Position numbers and translations under genes: made by a program. From Chthoniobacterales bacterium (lineage in GTDB: Bacteria > Verrucomicrobiota > Verrucomicrobiia > Chthoniobacterales > DASVRZ01), in the NCBI GenBank assembly GCA_039930045.1, contig JBDSQB010000016.1, forward strand, positions 124,001 through 188,000: 64,000 nucleotides of DNA, written 5' to 3'. Numbering within the stretch: position 1 is the first letter of the stretch; every line of letters starts with the position of its first letter. The notes under the pieces are model-generated. The model had not been told where the DNA came from, made no database searches, and saw nothing but the letters and a program-made list of their open reading frames with translations. Below, in pieces: positions 17,053-27,314 of the stretch.

Positions 17053-18572
17053 AATTTCCGCCAGCAGCGCTCGTCTTGATTGATGAGATCGTCGGCCTCT
17101 TTCGGCCCCCAACTGCCGGAGGCGTAGAAGCAGAGCGGGACGTTGTCGTCGTTCACCTGCCAAGCTTTTTCGATCTCGTCGATGAACTTCCACGCGAATT
17201 CCACTTCGTCGCGGCGGGCAAACAAGGTGGCGTCGCCAGCCATCGCATCGAGGAGGAGTCGCTCGTAGGCCTCGGGCGTGGCTTTGTTGAAAGTCGTGCC
17301 GTATTTGAAGTCCATCTTTACGCGCTCGATCTGCACGGCAGCGCCAGGTTTTTTCGAACCCATGCGCAGGGAAATGCCCTCGTCGGGTTGAATGCGAATG
17401 ACCAGCTCATTGCGATCAAACCCGTCTGTGGCCTTGTTGAAAAGCACCGGCGGCGCCTGCTGGAATTGGATCGCGATCTCGGTCCCGCCCTTCGGCAAAC
17501 GCTTGCCGACGCGGACGTAAAACGGCACATCGGCCCAGCGCCAGTTGTCCACGTGGAGGCGGAGCGCGGCGTAAGTTTCGGTGTTCGACTCGGGGTTCAC
17601 GCGCTCCTCGTCGCGGTAGGCTTTGACTCGCGCACCATTCAGCGAACCGGCGGAATACTGGCCGCGAACGACGTTTTTCCCCACCGCCTCGGTGCCTATA
17701 AGCGGACGCAGAGAGCGGATGACTTTCACCTTTTCATCACGAATCGAGTCGGCGTGAAGATCGACCGGCGGTTCCATGGCGACAAGGCAGAGAAGCTGGA
17801 GCAGGTGATTTTGCACCATGTCGCGCAAGGCACCGGCGCCTTCGTAATAACCGCCGCGACCCTCAACTCCGAGCGGTTCGCTGGCGGTGATCTGGACGTG
17901 GTCGATGTAACGATGATTCCAGAGCGCTTCCCAGATGGAGTTGGCGAAGCGGAGAACCATGATGTTTTGCGCGGTTTCCTTGCCAAGATAATGGTCGATG
18001 CGGAAGGTATCGCGCTCGCGGAAGGAGCCGGCAACGACTTCGTTGAGGTGGTGAGCGGACTCAAAGTCGGTGCCAAAAGGTTTTTCAACGACGACACGCG
18101 CCCAGGCACCCTCGGGGGCTTTGTTGAGGCCGGCGGCTTTCAAGTTGACGAGGATTTCCTCAAACTGGTCCGGTCCGGCGGCGAGATAAAACAGGCGGTT
18201 GCCCTGAGTCGCGCTCTCGGTGTCAATTTTATCCAACTCGACTGCGAGCGATTTGTAGCCCTCGACATCGCTAAATTCGCTGCGGTGATAGGTGATCGAC
18301 GCGGCAAATTTCGCCCAGAGCGCCTCGTCGATTTTCTGACGAGAAAACTTCTTCGTGGCCTCTTCCAGCTCAATGCGGAACCCCTCATCCGTCTTCTCGC
18401 GGCGGGCAAAAGCAACGACCCGCGTGCCCTCGGGGAGATCTCCGTCGGCGGCCAGATTGTAAATGGCGGGGATCAGTTTGCGATGGGTCAGATCGCCGGT
18501 GGCACCAAAAATGACGATGGTGCAGGGCTGGGGAATCGGACGGGTGGGTTCGGTGACGATGGGTTTTTCCAT
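17049..18572 (-). CDS. zwf: Glucose-6-phosphate 1-dehydrogenase
   Basis: First enzyme of the oxidative pentose phosphate pathway, 507 residues. The N-terminal nucleotide-binding motif reads IFGATGDLTHRKLIPAIY; the substrate site RIDHYLGKE is present, with VVEKPFGTDFESA before it. The C-terminal domain holds FYVRVGKRL and the closing GSWGPKEADDLI. The gene is alone; neither pgl nor gnd is adjacent. The 130-bp gap upstream (18573-18702) probably carries its promoter, but I see no distinctive site in it. Confidence 0.96.
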   Translation of the reverse strand: MEKPIVTEPTRPIPQPCTIVIFGATGDLTHRKLIPAIYNLAADGDLPEGTRVVAFARREKTDEGFRIELEEATKKFSRQKIDEALWAKFAASITYHRSEFSDVEGYKSLAVELDKIDTESATQGNRLFYLAAGPDQFEEILVNLKAAGLNKAPEGAWARVVVEKPFGTDFESAHHLNEVVAGSFRERDTFRIDHYLGKETAQNIMVLRFANSIWEALWNHRYIDHVQITASEPLGVEGRGGYYEGAGALRDMVQNHLLQLLCLVAMEPPVDLHADSIRDEKVKVIRSLRPLIGTEAVGKNVVRGQYSAGSLNGARVKAYRDEERVNPESNTETYAALRLHVDNWRWADVPFYVRVGKRLPKGGTEIAIQFQQAPPVLFNKATDGFDRNELVIRIQPDEGISLRMGSKKPGAAVQIERVKMDFKYGTTFNKATPEAYERLLLDAMAGDATLFARRDEVEFAWKFIDEIEKAWQVNDDNVPLCFYASGSWGPKEADDLINQDERCWRKF

Positions 18573-18702
18573 GAGGTAATTGGGTTGGGCAACCGCCTGA
18601 GCCTGGCACTCACCGGTTGCGCATGAGGGGAATAAGGTAAACCCCTACGAGCTTCAATCAGAAATCCACATTAACCGCAAAACCACGGCTGCCAGCGCGG
18701 CG

Positions 18703-19479
18703 TTATTTGTAACCAGCCTCGCCCTCTTTGTGCAGGCGGGGACCTTTGGCTTCAAGCGGTTCGGGAGCCTTTTCGATGGGAATATTCGGCGCGCTGTCGA
18801 TCCAGCGGCTGCCCTCGGGTGCGGCCCAGTGGACGGCGTTTCGCAGGACGAGCTGCACGTTTTTGTCGTGATAAATCGGGTACGTCTCGTGGCCGGGGCG
18901 AAAGTAGAAAATCTTCCCGTTGCCGCGCTTCCAAGTCGCGCCGGAACGGAAGACCTCACCCCCCTCAAACCAACTGATGAAAATCTGCTCGTCAGGAGAG
19001 GGGATGCCAAAGGGCTCGCCATACATTTCCGTGTTGGGCAGCTCGAAATAAGGCCCGAGTCCCTGCACGATCGGATGGCCCGGATTGCACACCCAGAGCC
19101 GCTCTTTTTCGCCCGCCTCGCGCCAGGTCAGGGAACAGCTTGTGCCCATCAGGCGCTTGAAGATTTTGGAATAATGCGCCGAGTGCAGCACGATCAATCC
19201 CATGCCCTGAAGCACGCGCTCCTGCACGCGGGCCACGATTTTATCCTCCACCTCCTGGTGTGCGCAATGTCCCCACCAAAGCAGCACGTCGGTCTCGGCG
19301 AGCACAGCCTCGGTCAGCCCGTGCTCCGGCTCTTGCAATGTCGCTGTGCGGACTTCCAATCCACTGTCGGCGCGCAATCCGGCGGCGATGCATTCGTGCA
19401 TTCCCTCGGGATAAATCTCGCGAACGATGGGGAGTTTTTGTTCATGGACGTTCTCGCCCCAGACGGTGACTTTCAGCAT
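18703..19479 (-). CDS. ThuA-like (trehalose utilisation) protein
   Basis: ThuA-domain protein of about 258 residues, a class I glutamine-amidotransferase-like fold. Visible blocks are [10 protein letters not shown] at the start, [31 protein letters not shown] and [18 protein letters not shown]-like text with the paired histidines. Family members are linked to trehalose/disaccharide catabolism, but the exact reaction is unsettled. The start at 19479 (MLKVTVWGE) matches relatives. lysA lies upstream on the same strand, separated by a triple hairpin. Confidence 0.85.
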   Translation of the reverse strand: MLKVTVWGENVHEQKLPIVREIYPEGMHECIAAGLRADSGLEVRTATLQEPEHGLTEAVLAETDVLLWWGHCAHQEVEDKIVARVQERVLQGMGLIVLHSAHYSKIFKRLMGTSCSLTWREAGEKERLWVCNPGHPIVQGLGPYFELPNTEMYGEPFGIPSPDEQIFISWFEGGEVFRSGATWKRGNGKIFYFRPGHETYPIYHDKNVQLVLRNAVHWAAPEGSRWIDSAPNIPIEKAPEPLEAKGPRLHKEGEAGYK

Positions 19480-19507
19480 AATGTTAGGAGTGTTGAATGA
19501 AGACAAA

Positions 19508-19567
19508 GGCACTTGAGACAAGTGCCCTCCAGGGAGTGTCTCTGGAGGGCATCTGTCCTCAGATGCC
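19508..19567. repeat. Three tandem perfect hairpins downstream of lysA
   Basis: Three consecutive stems, back to back: GGCACTTG/CAAGTGCC with loop AGA (19508-19526), CCTCCAG/CTGGAGG with a 9-base loop (19526-19548), and GGCATCTG/CAGATGCC with loop TCCT (19548-19567). Neighbouring stems share an edge base. The block begins 7 bp after the lysA stop and ends about 28 bp before the thuA start. The first hairpin centres on GAGAC and the second contains GTCTC, like the elements at 24329 and 37022. Confidence 0.85.
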
Positions 19568-19574
19568 AGGGGGG

Positions 19575-20861
19575 TTAGTCGGTAGTCTCGCCCGCGATCA
19601 ATTCATCCCAAGTTTCGCGGCGGCGGACCACGCTGGCCTTGTCGCGGGTCACCAAGATTTCCGCCGGGCGCGGACGCGAATTGTAGTTCGACGCCATGGC
19701 AAATCCATACGCGCCGGCACTCATCAGCGCCACCACAGCGTCCTGCGTGAGCGGACTTACATCGCGATCTTGCGCAAAGAAATCGCCGCTCTCGCAGACG
19801 GGGCCCACCAGATCGATGCGCTCCGTGATCACGTCCTCCGCCTTCCGCACCGGCACGACTTCGTGGAAACCCTGGTAGAGCGCTGGGCGAATGAGGTCGT
19901 TCATGCCCGCATCGACGATCACAAATTTCTTACTCTCCGCCTGCTTCACATAATGCACCCGCGTTAGCAGCACGCCGGCGTTGCCCACGATCAGGCGACC
20001 GGGCTCGAAGAGAATTTTCACGCCCAGGTTCTTCAAGAGCGGCACCACCGATTGCGCATACTCCTCAATCGTGATCGCGGGCGATTCCTCCTGCTTCCAC
20101 CACGCCTCCTGACCGGCCCCGATGGAATCGTGGTAAACAATCCCCAGCCCGCCGCCGATGCTAAAAAACTCGATCCCATGATCGCGCTTCAAGTCGGCCA
20201 CCAGCGGGAGCATCTTCGTCACCGCATTGGCAAACGGCGCGCTCTTCGTAATCTGCGAGCCGATGTGCATCTGAACGCCGCGCAAATGCAGATGCGGCAA
20301 CTTCGCAGCCGCCGCGTACACGTCGCGAATCCGATCAATACCGATGCCAAACTTATTGTCGCTCTTGCCCGTGGAAATGTATTTGTGCGTGCCCGCCTCC
20401 ACGTTTGGGTTCACCCGGATCGCCACCGGCGCGCGCAAGTTCAGGCGCTGGGCGACTTCGTTAATCCGCAGCAGCTCGGCCTCGGATTCGACATTGAAAC
20501 TGTGAATGCCCTCGCGCAGGCCCTGCTCGATCTCCTCGGTGGTTTTTCCCACGCCGGCAAAGGTGCATTTCGAGGCCGCGCCGCCCGCTTTCAGGACGCG
20601 GAAAAGTTCGCCGCCCGAGACGATGTCGAAGCTGCAACCTTCCTTCGCGAGAAGGTTCAATACGGCCAGATTCGAGTTGGCTTTGACCGCGTAACAAATC
20701 TGATGATCCAACTCCGCCATCGCCCGATCCAGCCGCCGGTAATGGTCCAGAATCGTGGCCGAGCTATAAACATAGAGCGGAGTTCCATGTTGATTGGCGA
20801 GCGTTTCGAGATCGACATCCTCACAGCGGAGCCGCCCGTTTTGATATTGAAATGAGTGCAT
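19575..20861 (-). CDS. lysA: Diaminopimelate decarboxylase
   Basis: PLP enzyme making L-lysine from meso-diaminopimelate, 428 residues. The PLP lysine is K60 in CYAVKANSN at the start of the alanine-racemase-like barrel. [37 protein letters not shown] and the active-site [11 protein letters not shown] are present, as is the closing [15 protein letters not shown]. The gap upstream (20862-21007) shows no lysine riboswitch features that I can see. A hairpin block follows the stop. Confidence 0.95.
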   Translation of the reverse strand: MHSFQYQNGRLRCEDVDLETLANQHGTPLYVYSSATILDHYRRLDRAMAELDHQICYAVKANSNLAVLNLLAKEGCSFDIVSGGELFRVLKAGGAASKCTFAGVGKTTEEIEQGLREGIHSFNVESEAELLRINEVAQRLNLRAPVAIRVNPNVEAGTHKYISTGKSDNKFGIGIDRIRDVYAAAAKLPHLHLRGVQMHIGSQITKSAPFANAVTKMLPLVADLKRDHGIEFFSIGGGLGIVYHDSIGAGQEAWWKQEESPAITIEEYAQSVVPLLKNLGVKILFEPGRLIVGNAGVLLTRVHYVKQAESKKFVIVDAGMNDLIRPALYQGFHEVVPVRKAEDVITERIDLVGPVCESGDFFAQDRDVSPLTQDAVVALMSAGAYGFAMASNYNSRPRPAEILVTRDKASVVRRRETWDELIAGETTD

Positions 20862-21007
20862 AAAGGAACGCTCATCTTGGGCAGAAAGAAGCCGGACTCA
20901 ATCGAAAAAGGTGAGTTTGAGAGCCATCGCCCAAGAGTCGCAAGTCTCGATTTGTTAACCGACGGTGTCTGCTACATGCGTTCGCAGCCGCTTTTGAAGC
21001 ACGCCGG

Positions 21008-22471
21008 TTACTGAGGAAGTGGCAGGCTCACCCAGACCCAATCCCCTTTTTCCCTCGCTTTATCGGCTACGCCGTCGTCGTCTTTCTCATTCCAGCCAAT
21101 GGACCAGATGCGGTAGCGGCCATCCGGCTCCAAGCGATAACGGAGCGGCTGTCCATCGATCGGGTCCAACGGAATCTGGGGAAGAAAACCGGGCTGCAAG
21201 GCTGCGAGTTGAGTGGGCCAGGACTGGTGAACCAGACGGCAGCGTTCGAGAGCGATGGCGACTTGGGCGGAGTTGAGCCGGGCCGTCGTCTCGGCTGCAC
21301 CGACCTGCAATGTACTAAAAACAGGCAGAGAGATAGATGACAGCAGGTGAAGCATGCGCTGGGGAAAGGTGTCTTCTTCTTTAAATCTAGCCTCCAGTTC
21401 ATGGGCTTTCGCCACATGGACTCGACCGCGAGCCGTATCGAGCACTCCATCCATCATCTGTTGCATATACTGCGAGTAATAAGCTCTGTCTGCGAGCCAG
21501 ATGCCCTTGGGAATGCGATTCGCGCCAGTTAACTTGAGCATGGAGGTGGGGTCTAATTCGCCAAGCGTCCGAGCTGGGTCGGACCCTAATTGGCGGCTGA
21601 AATGGAAAAAGGCCGCCCGCTCCTTGCCGAGTGCACTGGTTATCTGGGCAAGCGGCTGGCAGGTGCTTATTTCTGCGGCCAGTTCTTGCAGTTGCGCATC
21701 GTTCCATACATGGGTGGCCAAGCCCTCACGGATGGCTGTCGCAGCCTTGGCTTCAATGGTCGAAGCTACCAAATGCCCGATCAGTGTCTGACTTGGCTCC
21801 GAGGCTCGGGCGAGAAGGAGGATGGTTTGAATATCTTGCAATGAGTCCCCGCTGTTTCCCAAGCGAATGCTTGTGATGGCCCGTAGAGAGTAGAGGGCGC
21901 TGAGCTTGTCCAACACAGTAAGGTGCGGAAGGCTCATGGCGAAGGTGCGCTCGTATTTGACGGGCGCCCTCATGCGAGGCTGCTCGCGCAAGTCGCGGGC
22001 GACTTCGTCCAGGGGAGCGCCCAGATTGATAATGGCCTGCCGGATGTCGGCCAGCGGTGCGCCGTAAGCCGGGGCAAGTTGAAACTCGGGCGAGGCGTGG
22101 ACGTATTTTTGCCAGGCCGCAGCGTCGAATGGCTCCTCGCTTTTCACATTCATCTTCGGTGGCGGCAGCGTCTTGCTGGGAAGCGCCCAAGCCTCGGTGC
22201 GCGCCTTCGCTGTGATAAATTCCGGCGTGCCGCTGTCGGCGAATATGCCCGTCAGAAACGGGCTGAGAGCGAAGTTTTCCGCATCTGAAATCGGCGGCGG
22301 GATGATTTCCTGCAAGGTGACCGGCTCCCCTCTGGCACGCAGGTTCGCCTCCGCTTTTTCCCACTGGCGGGCTCCATACCACTCAATGCCCAGAGCTGGA
22401 AAAACGATCAACAAAACCAATGCTGCCATGCACCCGACGAGGATTCGTATGAGCAGCTTCTTTTTCGTCAT
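21008..22471 (-). CDS. Membrane-anchored hypothetical protein
   Basis: Unrecognised protein of about 487 residues. ATG 22471 (MTKKKLLIRILVG) is preferred to a TTG four codons upstream. A basic start and one N-terminal transmembrane segment (about 8-30) are followed by a large, probably periplasmic, helical domain with conserved-looking stretches such as EIIPPPISDAENFALSPFL, ALYSLRAITSIRLGN and a C-terminal LVHQSWPTQLAAL plus DPIDGQPLRYRLEPDGRYRIWSIGWN. The C-terminal part resembles tails of pilin-like or general-secretion proteins in this phylum, but no function can be named. Confidence 0.75.
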   Translation of the reverse strand: MTKKKLLIRILVGCMAALVLLIVFPALGIEWYGARQWEKAEANLRARGEPVTLQEIIPPPISDAENFALSPFLTGIFADSGTPEFITAKARTEAWALPSKTLPPPKMNVKSEEPFDAAAWQKYVHASPEFQLAPAYGAPLADIRQAIINLGAPLDEVARDLREQPRMRAPVKYERTFAMSLPHLTVLDKLSALYSLRAITSIRLGNSGDSLQDIQTILLLARASEPSQTLIGHLVASTIEAKAATAIREGLATHVWNDAQLQELAAEISTCQPLAQITSALGKERAAFFHFSRQLGSDPARTLGELDPTSMLKLTGANRIPKGIWLADRAYYSQYMQQMMDGVLDTARGRVHVAKAHELEARFKEEDTFPQRMLHLLSSISLPVFSTLQVGAAETTARLNSAQVAIALERCRLVHQSWPTQLAALQPGFLPQIPLDPIDGQPLRYRLEPDGRYRIWSIGWNEKDDDGVADKAREKGDWVWVSLPLPQ

Positions 22472-22606
22472 GATCTGACTCAAGAAAGGCGAAACGGCGT
22501 GTCCTTGTCCATCTTTGTCGCACTCCCGGCTGGCACGCGGCTGGTTACTTCATCCGGTGAATTCGCGTTTGCCTTGGTGAGGCGCGCGATTTAAATCTAA
22601 CTCCCC

Positions 22607-24328
22607 ATGTCCGACACCATTCCCAACGCCCAACGTCTCCATTCCTCCCTCGTTCTCGACGGTGACGAGCGCGCCCCGTCCCGCGCCATGCTTTACGCGG
22701 TCGGGTTTAAAAAAGAGGATTTTGCCAAGTCCCAGATCGGTATTGCTTCCACCTGGAGCATGGTCACGCCGTGCAACATGCACATCGACAAGCTCGCCAT
22801 TGAGGCAGGCAAAGGCGTCGATGCGGCAGGCGGAAAATCGGTCATTTTTAATACCATCACCATTTCCGACGGCATCTCCATGGGCACCGAGGGGATGAAA
22901 TATTCGCTCGTTTCCCGCGAGGTCATCGCTGATTCCATTGAGACCGTTACCGGCTGCGAAGGCTTCGACGGCTTGGTCGCCATCGGCGGCTGCGACAAAA
23001 ACATGCCCGCCTGCATCATGGCCACCGCGCGGCTCAACCGGCCCGCCGTCTTCGTCTATGGCGGCACGATTTTGCCCGGCTGTCTGACTGGGATTCTGGC
23101 GGGTCAAAAAACCGAGCGCCTGCTCGATGTCGTCTCCGTTTTCGAGGCGGTCGGTGCGCACGCCAATGGGAAAATCTCCCGCGACGAGTTGCATGAGATT
23201 GAGTCGAATGCCATTCCCGGAGCCGGTTCCTGCGGCGGCATGTACACTGCCAACACCATGGCCTGCGCCATCGAGGCACTCGGCATGAGCCTGCCCAACA
23301 GCTCTGCGCAAGCCGCCATTTCTCCCGCGAAAATGGCCGACGCCTCGAATGCTGGCGCGGCAGTTCTGCATTTACTGAAGGAAAACATCCGCCCCCTCGA
23401 CATCATGACCCGCGAGGCTTTTGAAAACGCCATCACGGTCGTCATCGCGCTCGGCGGCTCGACCAACGCCGTCATGCACCTCCTCGCCATGGCACATTCG
23501 GCGGGCGTGGCGCTGAAAATCGACGACTTCACCGAGATCGGCAAACGCGTTCCCGTTCTCGCCGACCTCAAGCCGAGCGGCAAGTTTCTCATGTCGCAGC
23601 TCGTCGAAATCGGCGGCATCACCCCGCTCATGAAACAACTGCTCGACGCCGGACTTCTCCATGGGAGTTGCATGACAGTCACCGGCAAAACGGTTGCCGA
23701 AAACCTCGCCAGCGTCGCCCCGTATCCGGCTGGACAGGAAATCATCCGCGCCATCGACAATCCGATCAAAAAGGACAGCCACCTCGTTATTCTCTACGGC
23801 AACCTCGCCACCCAGGGCGCGGTCGCGAAAATTTCCGGAAAAGAGGGCCTGCAATTCACCGGCACGGCCCGTGTTTTCGAGAGTGAAGAAGCCGCCATGC
23901 ACCGCATTCTCGACGGCACCGTCGTCGCGGGCGATGTGATCGTCATCCGCTACGAAGGCCCCAAAGGCGGCCCCGGGATGCGCGAAATGCTAGGGCCCAC
24001 TTCCGCCGTCATGGGCCGCGGCCTCGGCAAAACCGTCGCCCTCATGACCGATGGACGTTTCTCCGGCGGCAGCCACGGTTTCGTCGTTGGCCACGTTACC
24101 CCCGAAGCCTATCTCGGCGGCAACATTGCCCTCATCCAGAACGGCGACGAGATCACGATTGACGCCGAGACCCGCGAGATCAACGTCCACGTTTCCGACG
24201 AAATTCTGGCCGAACGCCGCTCCCACTGGACCCCGCCCGCGCGCCGTTACACCAAGGGCGTGCTCGCCAAATATCAAAAAATGGTCAGCACCGCTAGCCT
24301 CGGAGCCGTCACTGATTTGGACCTCTGA
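22607..24328 (+). CDS. ilvD: Dihydroxy-acid dehydratase
   Basis: Fe-S dehydratase of branched-chain amino acid synthesis, 573 residues. Cluster-ligand regions are visible: [17 protein letters not shown] and [12 protein letters not shown]. The C-terminal half has [20 protein letters not shown], with the conserved Ser. All expected motifs are present and the length is typical. It is divergent from the membrane protein at 21008; a GC-rich inverted-repeat element begins one base after its stop. Confidence 0.96.
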   Translation: MSDTIPNAQRLHSSLVLDGDERAPSRAMLYAVGFKKEDFAKSQIGIASTWSMVTPCNMHIDKLAIEAGKGVDAAGGKSVIFNTITISDGISMGTEGMKYSLVSREVIADSIETVTGCEGFDGLVAIGGCDKNMPACIMATARLNRPAVFVYGGTILPGCLTGILAGQKTERLLDVVSVFEAVGAHANGKISRDELHEIESNAIPGAGSCGGMYTANTMACAIEALGMSLPNSSAQAAISPAKMADASNAGAAVLHLLKENIRPLDIMTREAFENAITVVIALGGSTNAVMHLLAMAHSAGVALKIDDFTEIGKRVPVLADLKPSGKFLMSQLVEIGGITPLMKQLLDAGLLHGSCMTVTGKTVAENLASVAPYPAGQEIIRAIDNPIKKDSHLVILYGNLATQGAVAKISGKEGLQFTGTARVFESEEAAMHRILDGTVVAGDVIVIRYEGPKGGPGMREMLGPTSAVMGRGLGKTVALMTDGRFSGGSHGFVVGHVTPEAYLGGNIALIQNGDEITIDAETREINVHVSDEILAERRSHWTPPARRYTKGVLAKYQKMVSTASLGAVTDLDL

Positions 24329-24465
24329 CGGGAGCGCACGCGTCTCGCGTGCACTTTTTGGCGTCTCGCCGAAAAGCTTCTTCGGCGAGCTATGCCACGG
24401 TTAGCGCCTGCGAAAGCCACTAGGCGGGACGCCCGCTGGATACACGCGAGACGCGTGCGCTCCCG
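24329..24465. repeat. 137-bp element with perfect 23-bp terminal inverted repeats
   Basis: The ends 24329-24351 and 24443-24465 are perfect 23-bp inverted repeats containing CACGCGTCTCGCGTG. Inside are further small hairpins (GGCG-TCT-CGCC and GCGGG-ACG-CCCGC). It carries no reading frame of note and starts one base after the ilvD stop. A second member with the same ends is at 37022-37132, and both right ends are followed by AAGCA. Non-autonomous MITE-like or REP/BIME-like; no transposase is in the window. Confidence 0.9.
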
Positions 24466-24517
24466 AAGCACTCCCAAAACTCGCGTCCCATCCACATTCT
24501 GCTAATTTCACCACCCC

Positions 24518-25342
24518 ATGCCCGAGCCGCTCCTTTACGAAAGCCACCTGCACACCCCGTTGTGCCGGCACGCGGTCGGCGAACCGGAGGAATACGCCGC
24601 CGAAGCCGAGCGAAAAAACCTGCGCGGCATTATCGTTACCTGCCACAACCCCATCCCGAATGGCTACTCCGCCCACGTGCGGATGCGACCCGATCAATTT
24701 GACGAATACATCGCCCTCGTCGCCCACGCCCGCGCTGCCTGGGACGGACGCGTGGACGTTCTACTCGGACTCGAATGCGACTACGCCCCCGGCCTCGAAG
24801 CTGATGTCGCCATTCTCTTAAAAAGAGCGGACTTCCATCACGTCCTCGGCTCCGTGCACACCCAGGTGAAGGAATACCGCACCCGCTACGACACCGGCAG
24901 CGCCTTCGAGTATCAGCAAACCTACTTTCACCACCTCGCCCTCGCTGCCGAGACCGGCCTCTTCGACACACTCTCGCATCCAGATCTCGTCAAAAACCAA
25001 GCCCCGCACGAGTGGAATTTAAGTCGCATCTTTCCCGACCTCCAGCGCGCCCTCGACCGCATCGCCGCCACCGGCATTGCGATGGAACTCAACACTTCCG
25101 GCCTGCACAAAGCCCTGCCCGAGATGAATCCCGGACCCGAGATTCTCGCCGAAATGCAGAAGCGCGGCATCCCTGTCGTCCTCGGAGCCGACGCCCATCA
25201 ACCCCAACGCGTCGGGGCCGATTACCCGCTCGCCCTTCGCATGTTACAAAGCGCCGGATATAAAAACGTGAGCCTATTTCTCAATCGCCAGCGCCAGGAA
25301 ATCCCCATCGCGGACGCCCTCGCAAGCTTGGAACGAGTTTGA
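24518..25342 (+). CDS. PHP-domain histidinol-phosphatase (HisJ-like)
   Basis: PHP metallophosphatase of 274 residues, probably histidinol-phosphate phosphatase of the HisK/HisJ type. Metal ligands are evident: ESHLHTPLCRHAVG at the N terminus, TCHNPI, LGLECDY, HHVLGSVHT, LSHPDL, and near the end VLGADAHQPQRVG. The family includes other phosphoesterases, so the substrate is inferred. It follows ilvD and the inverted-repeat element on the same strand; hisI is about 14 kb away. Confidence 0.85.
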   Translation: MPEPLLYESHLHTPLCRHAVGEPEEYAAEAERKNLRGIIVTCHNPIPNGYSAHVRMRPDQFDEYIALVAHARAAWDGRVDVLLGLECDYAPGLEADVAILLKRADFHHVLGSVHTQVKEYRTRYDTGSAFEYQQTYFHHLALAAETGLFDTLSHPDLVKNQAPHEWNLSRIFPDLQRALDRIAATGIAMELNTSGLHKALPEMNPGPEILAEMQKRGIPVVLGADAHQPQRVGADYPLALRMLQSAGYKNVSLFLNRQRQEIPIADALASLERV

Positions 25343-25348
25343 GCCGAC

Positions 25349-25822
25349 TCAGGCCCAGGTCGAGTAAGGGCGCTTTGAAAGTTGCGAGTTGTGGTAGCGG
25401 AAATCGGTGGAGACTTCCGCGCCAAGCCAGGGTGGGGGAGTGAACGGGGTTTGCTCCGACGGAAGCTCGACTTCGGCAATGAGGAGGCCCGCGTTCGCTC
25501 CGAGAAATTCGTCGAGTTCGATCACGAGTTCGCCGTGAGGAATGCGATGGCGGATTTTCTCGATGATCGGATTCGCACAGCGCGTGGCGAGCATTTCCTC
25601 GGCGTCGGAAAGCGGGATGGTGTATTCAAATTCGGCGCGGCTGAGGCCAATCACGGGGCCTTTGATCGTGAGCCAAGCCTCCACGTCGGCAATGCGGACG
25701 CGCACGGTGGCGGGCGGGCCGTTGACCAGATAACCTTGGCGCAGGCGGCGTCCGGGTTGGGTTAAAAACGCGCGCCAGGAGTCGTCGCGGACGAGAAACT
25801 TGCGTTCGATCTCGACTCCCAT
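25349..25822 (-). CDS. CYTH-domain protein
   Basis: CYTH-superfamily protein of 157 residues (adenylate cyclase CyaB / thiamine triphosphatase / inorganic triphosphatase fold). The signature ExExK is at residues 4-8 (E-I-E-R-K), followed by barrel strands with VRVRIADVEAWLTIKG, RAEFEYTIPL and VIELDEFLG. These proteins hydrolyse triphosphates such as tripolyphosphate; the substrate here is unknown. ATG 25822 (MGVEIERKFLV) is the canonical start. The gene is 5 bp downstream of the beta-CASP nuclease gene and likely cotranscribed. Confidence 0.9.
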   Translation of the reverse strand: MGVEIERKFLVRDDSWRAFLTQPGRRLRQGYLVNGPPATVRVRIADVEAWLTIKGPVIGLSRAEFEYTIPLSDAEEMLATRCANPIIEKIRHRIPHGELVIELDEFLGANAGLLIAEVELPSEQTPFTPPPWLGAEVSTDFRYHNSQLSKRPYSTWA

Positions 25823-25827
25823 GGGAC

Positions 25828-27216
25828 TTAGAGCGCGATCTTTTCGCCCGGCGGCGGAACGATTACGCGCATGGCCGGGGCGCGCTCGGCGAGTTGCGAG
25901 CGGAACCACTCGATGGCAGCCACGTCGCCGTGGACGAGCACGGTGGTGGAGGCGTTGACCCGCAAAATGTAGTCGAGCAAATCCTCGCGGTTGGCGTGGG
26001 CGCTGAAGTCGAATCTCTCCACCGTGGCGTTGAGAGTGAGCGGCGGCTGGCTCCGGTCGAGCACGACCTGGCTGCCCTTGGCCGCGCTGCGCAGAACGCC
26101 GCCGGGTGAGTCGGGCGCTGCGTAGCCGACGAAGAAGACGGAATGTTTTTCATCCTCGAGAAACTTCCGGGCGAAGACATTCGAGAGCGTTTTCTCGGTC
26201 ATCATGCCGCTGGAAATGGCGAAGATTTTCCCATGGCCGGGCGACGCGTGCTGGGCTTCCTTGCCACCGAGAACGTAGGGCGCGACGATGTCGAGGAGCT
26301 GCAAACCCTGGTACGCGCGCGGCGTGGCACGGGAGAGTTCGTCGTGGATCATCGTCATTTTCGCGCTCAAGCCGCCGATATAAATGGGAGTCGCCTGGGC
26401 GAGATCGCCGTCGCGTTTCATCTCGTAAATGAGGGTGAGCACCTCCTGCGTTTTGCCAATCGCGAAGACGGGAATGAGGATCGAGCCGCCCCGAGCGAAG
26501 GCGTCCTTGATCGCGGCGACGAAGCGTTTCTCCTCGGAGTCGCGCGTGAGTGTGGCGGGAGTCGGGTTGTCGCCACGAGTCGTTTCGATGATGAGAACGT
26601 CGATCGCTTCCTCGGGAAATTTGGCCGCCTGACTAAGGGTCTGGTTGCGGAAATTCACATCGCCCGTGTAGAAAACCGTCTTACCGCCTCCTCGCAACAT
26701 CACACCGGTGGAGCCGAGAATGTGCCCTGCATCGATCAGCTCGGCGGTGAAATCTTCGTCATCCCGATGGCGGCGTTCCCCGTCGATGCCGAAGGTCTGG
26801 TTCAGCGGCATGTAGTCCCAGCGGCCCACCATTCCATCGAGTTCGCGGTGAGTGAAAAGCGGGAAATCGACCGTGCCGAGTTCCTCGCGCTGGCGGGTCA
26901 TCACGTTCACCGAATTATGCAGCATCGCCTCGCCCAGTCGGCTCGTGGCGTAGGTCATAAAGACGCGGCTCTGCGGATGCTGCCGCATGAGCACGGGCAA
27001 AGTGCCGATGTGATCCTGGTGCGCGTGGGTGACGATGATCGCGTCGATGTGCTCGCCTTTGACGAGGTTGAGTTGGGGCGCGGCCTGCAAACCCTCCTCC
27101 TTGGGATGCATCCCGCAGTCGAGCACGATGTTTTTCCCGCCGAGTTGCAGGTAGTAGGAGTTGGCCCCAATCTCGGTGCGGCGCGTGAGATTGGTGAGGG
27201 AAATGGAGTCGGTCAA
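25828..27216 (-). CDS. Metallo-beta-lactamase/beta-CASP RNA-processing nuclease
   Basis: MBL-fold nuclease with a beta-CASP insertion, 462 residues, related to CPSF73/Ysh1-like and bacterial RNA-degrading enzymes. Metal motifs: THAHQDHIG (motif 2), DAGHILGST (motif 3) and YTGDVNF (motif 4). The beta-CASP part shows IPVFAIGKTQEVL, ISSGMMTEKTLS, FVGYAAPDSPGG, FDFSAHANREDLL and VHGD. The start is a TTG at 27216; no nearby ATG is in frame, and the frame remains open a little upstream, so the N terminus is uncertain by a few residues. Likely role in RNA maturation or decay. Confidence 0.92.
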   Translation of the reverse strand: MTDSISLTNLTRRTEIGANSYYLQLGGKNIVLDCGMHPKEEGLQAAPQLNLVKGEHIDAIIVTHAHQDHIGTLPVLMRQHPQSRVFMTYATSRLGEAMLHNSVNVMTRQREELGTVDFPLFTHRELDGMVGRWDYMPLNQTFGIDGERRHRDDEDFTAELIDAGHILGSTGVMLRGGGKTVFYTGDVNFRNQTLSQAAKFPEEAIDVLIIETTRGDNPTPATLTRDSEEKRFVAAIKDAFARGGSILIPVFAIGKTQEVLTLIYEMKRDGDLAQATPIYIGGLSAKMTMIHDELSRATPRAYQGLQLLDIVAPYVLGGKEAQHASPGHGKIFAISSGMMTEKTLSNVFARKFLEDEKHSVFFVGYAAPDSPGGVLRSAAKGSQVVLDRSQPPLTLNATVERFDFSAHANREDLLDYILRVNASTTVLVHGDVAAIEWFRSQLAERAPAMRVIVPPPGEKIAL

Positions 27217-27314
27217 AATAGGGAGTTTTCTGGCGGTTACTGGAGAGCCGACGAGGGAAATTGTAAAGGGCGAATCCTGCGCAACTATTCCCGTGGAAGT
27301 GAGTTAAAAGAGTC

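Noticed and set aside
18603-18625. TGGCAC...TTGC sigma-54-like text upstream of zwf
   Set aside because: The GG-to-GC spacing is 12, not 10, and it is on the strand opposite to zwf.
20862-21007. Lysine riboswitch upstream of lysA
   Set aside because: Only 146 bp, and I see no lysine riboswitch conserved core or nested stems on the lysA strand.
24329-24465. Insertion sequence with transposase
   Set aside because: 137 bp with no coding frame and no visible target-site duplication; treated as a non-autonomous repeat.
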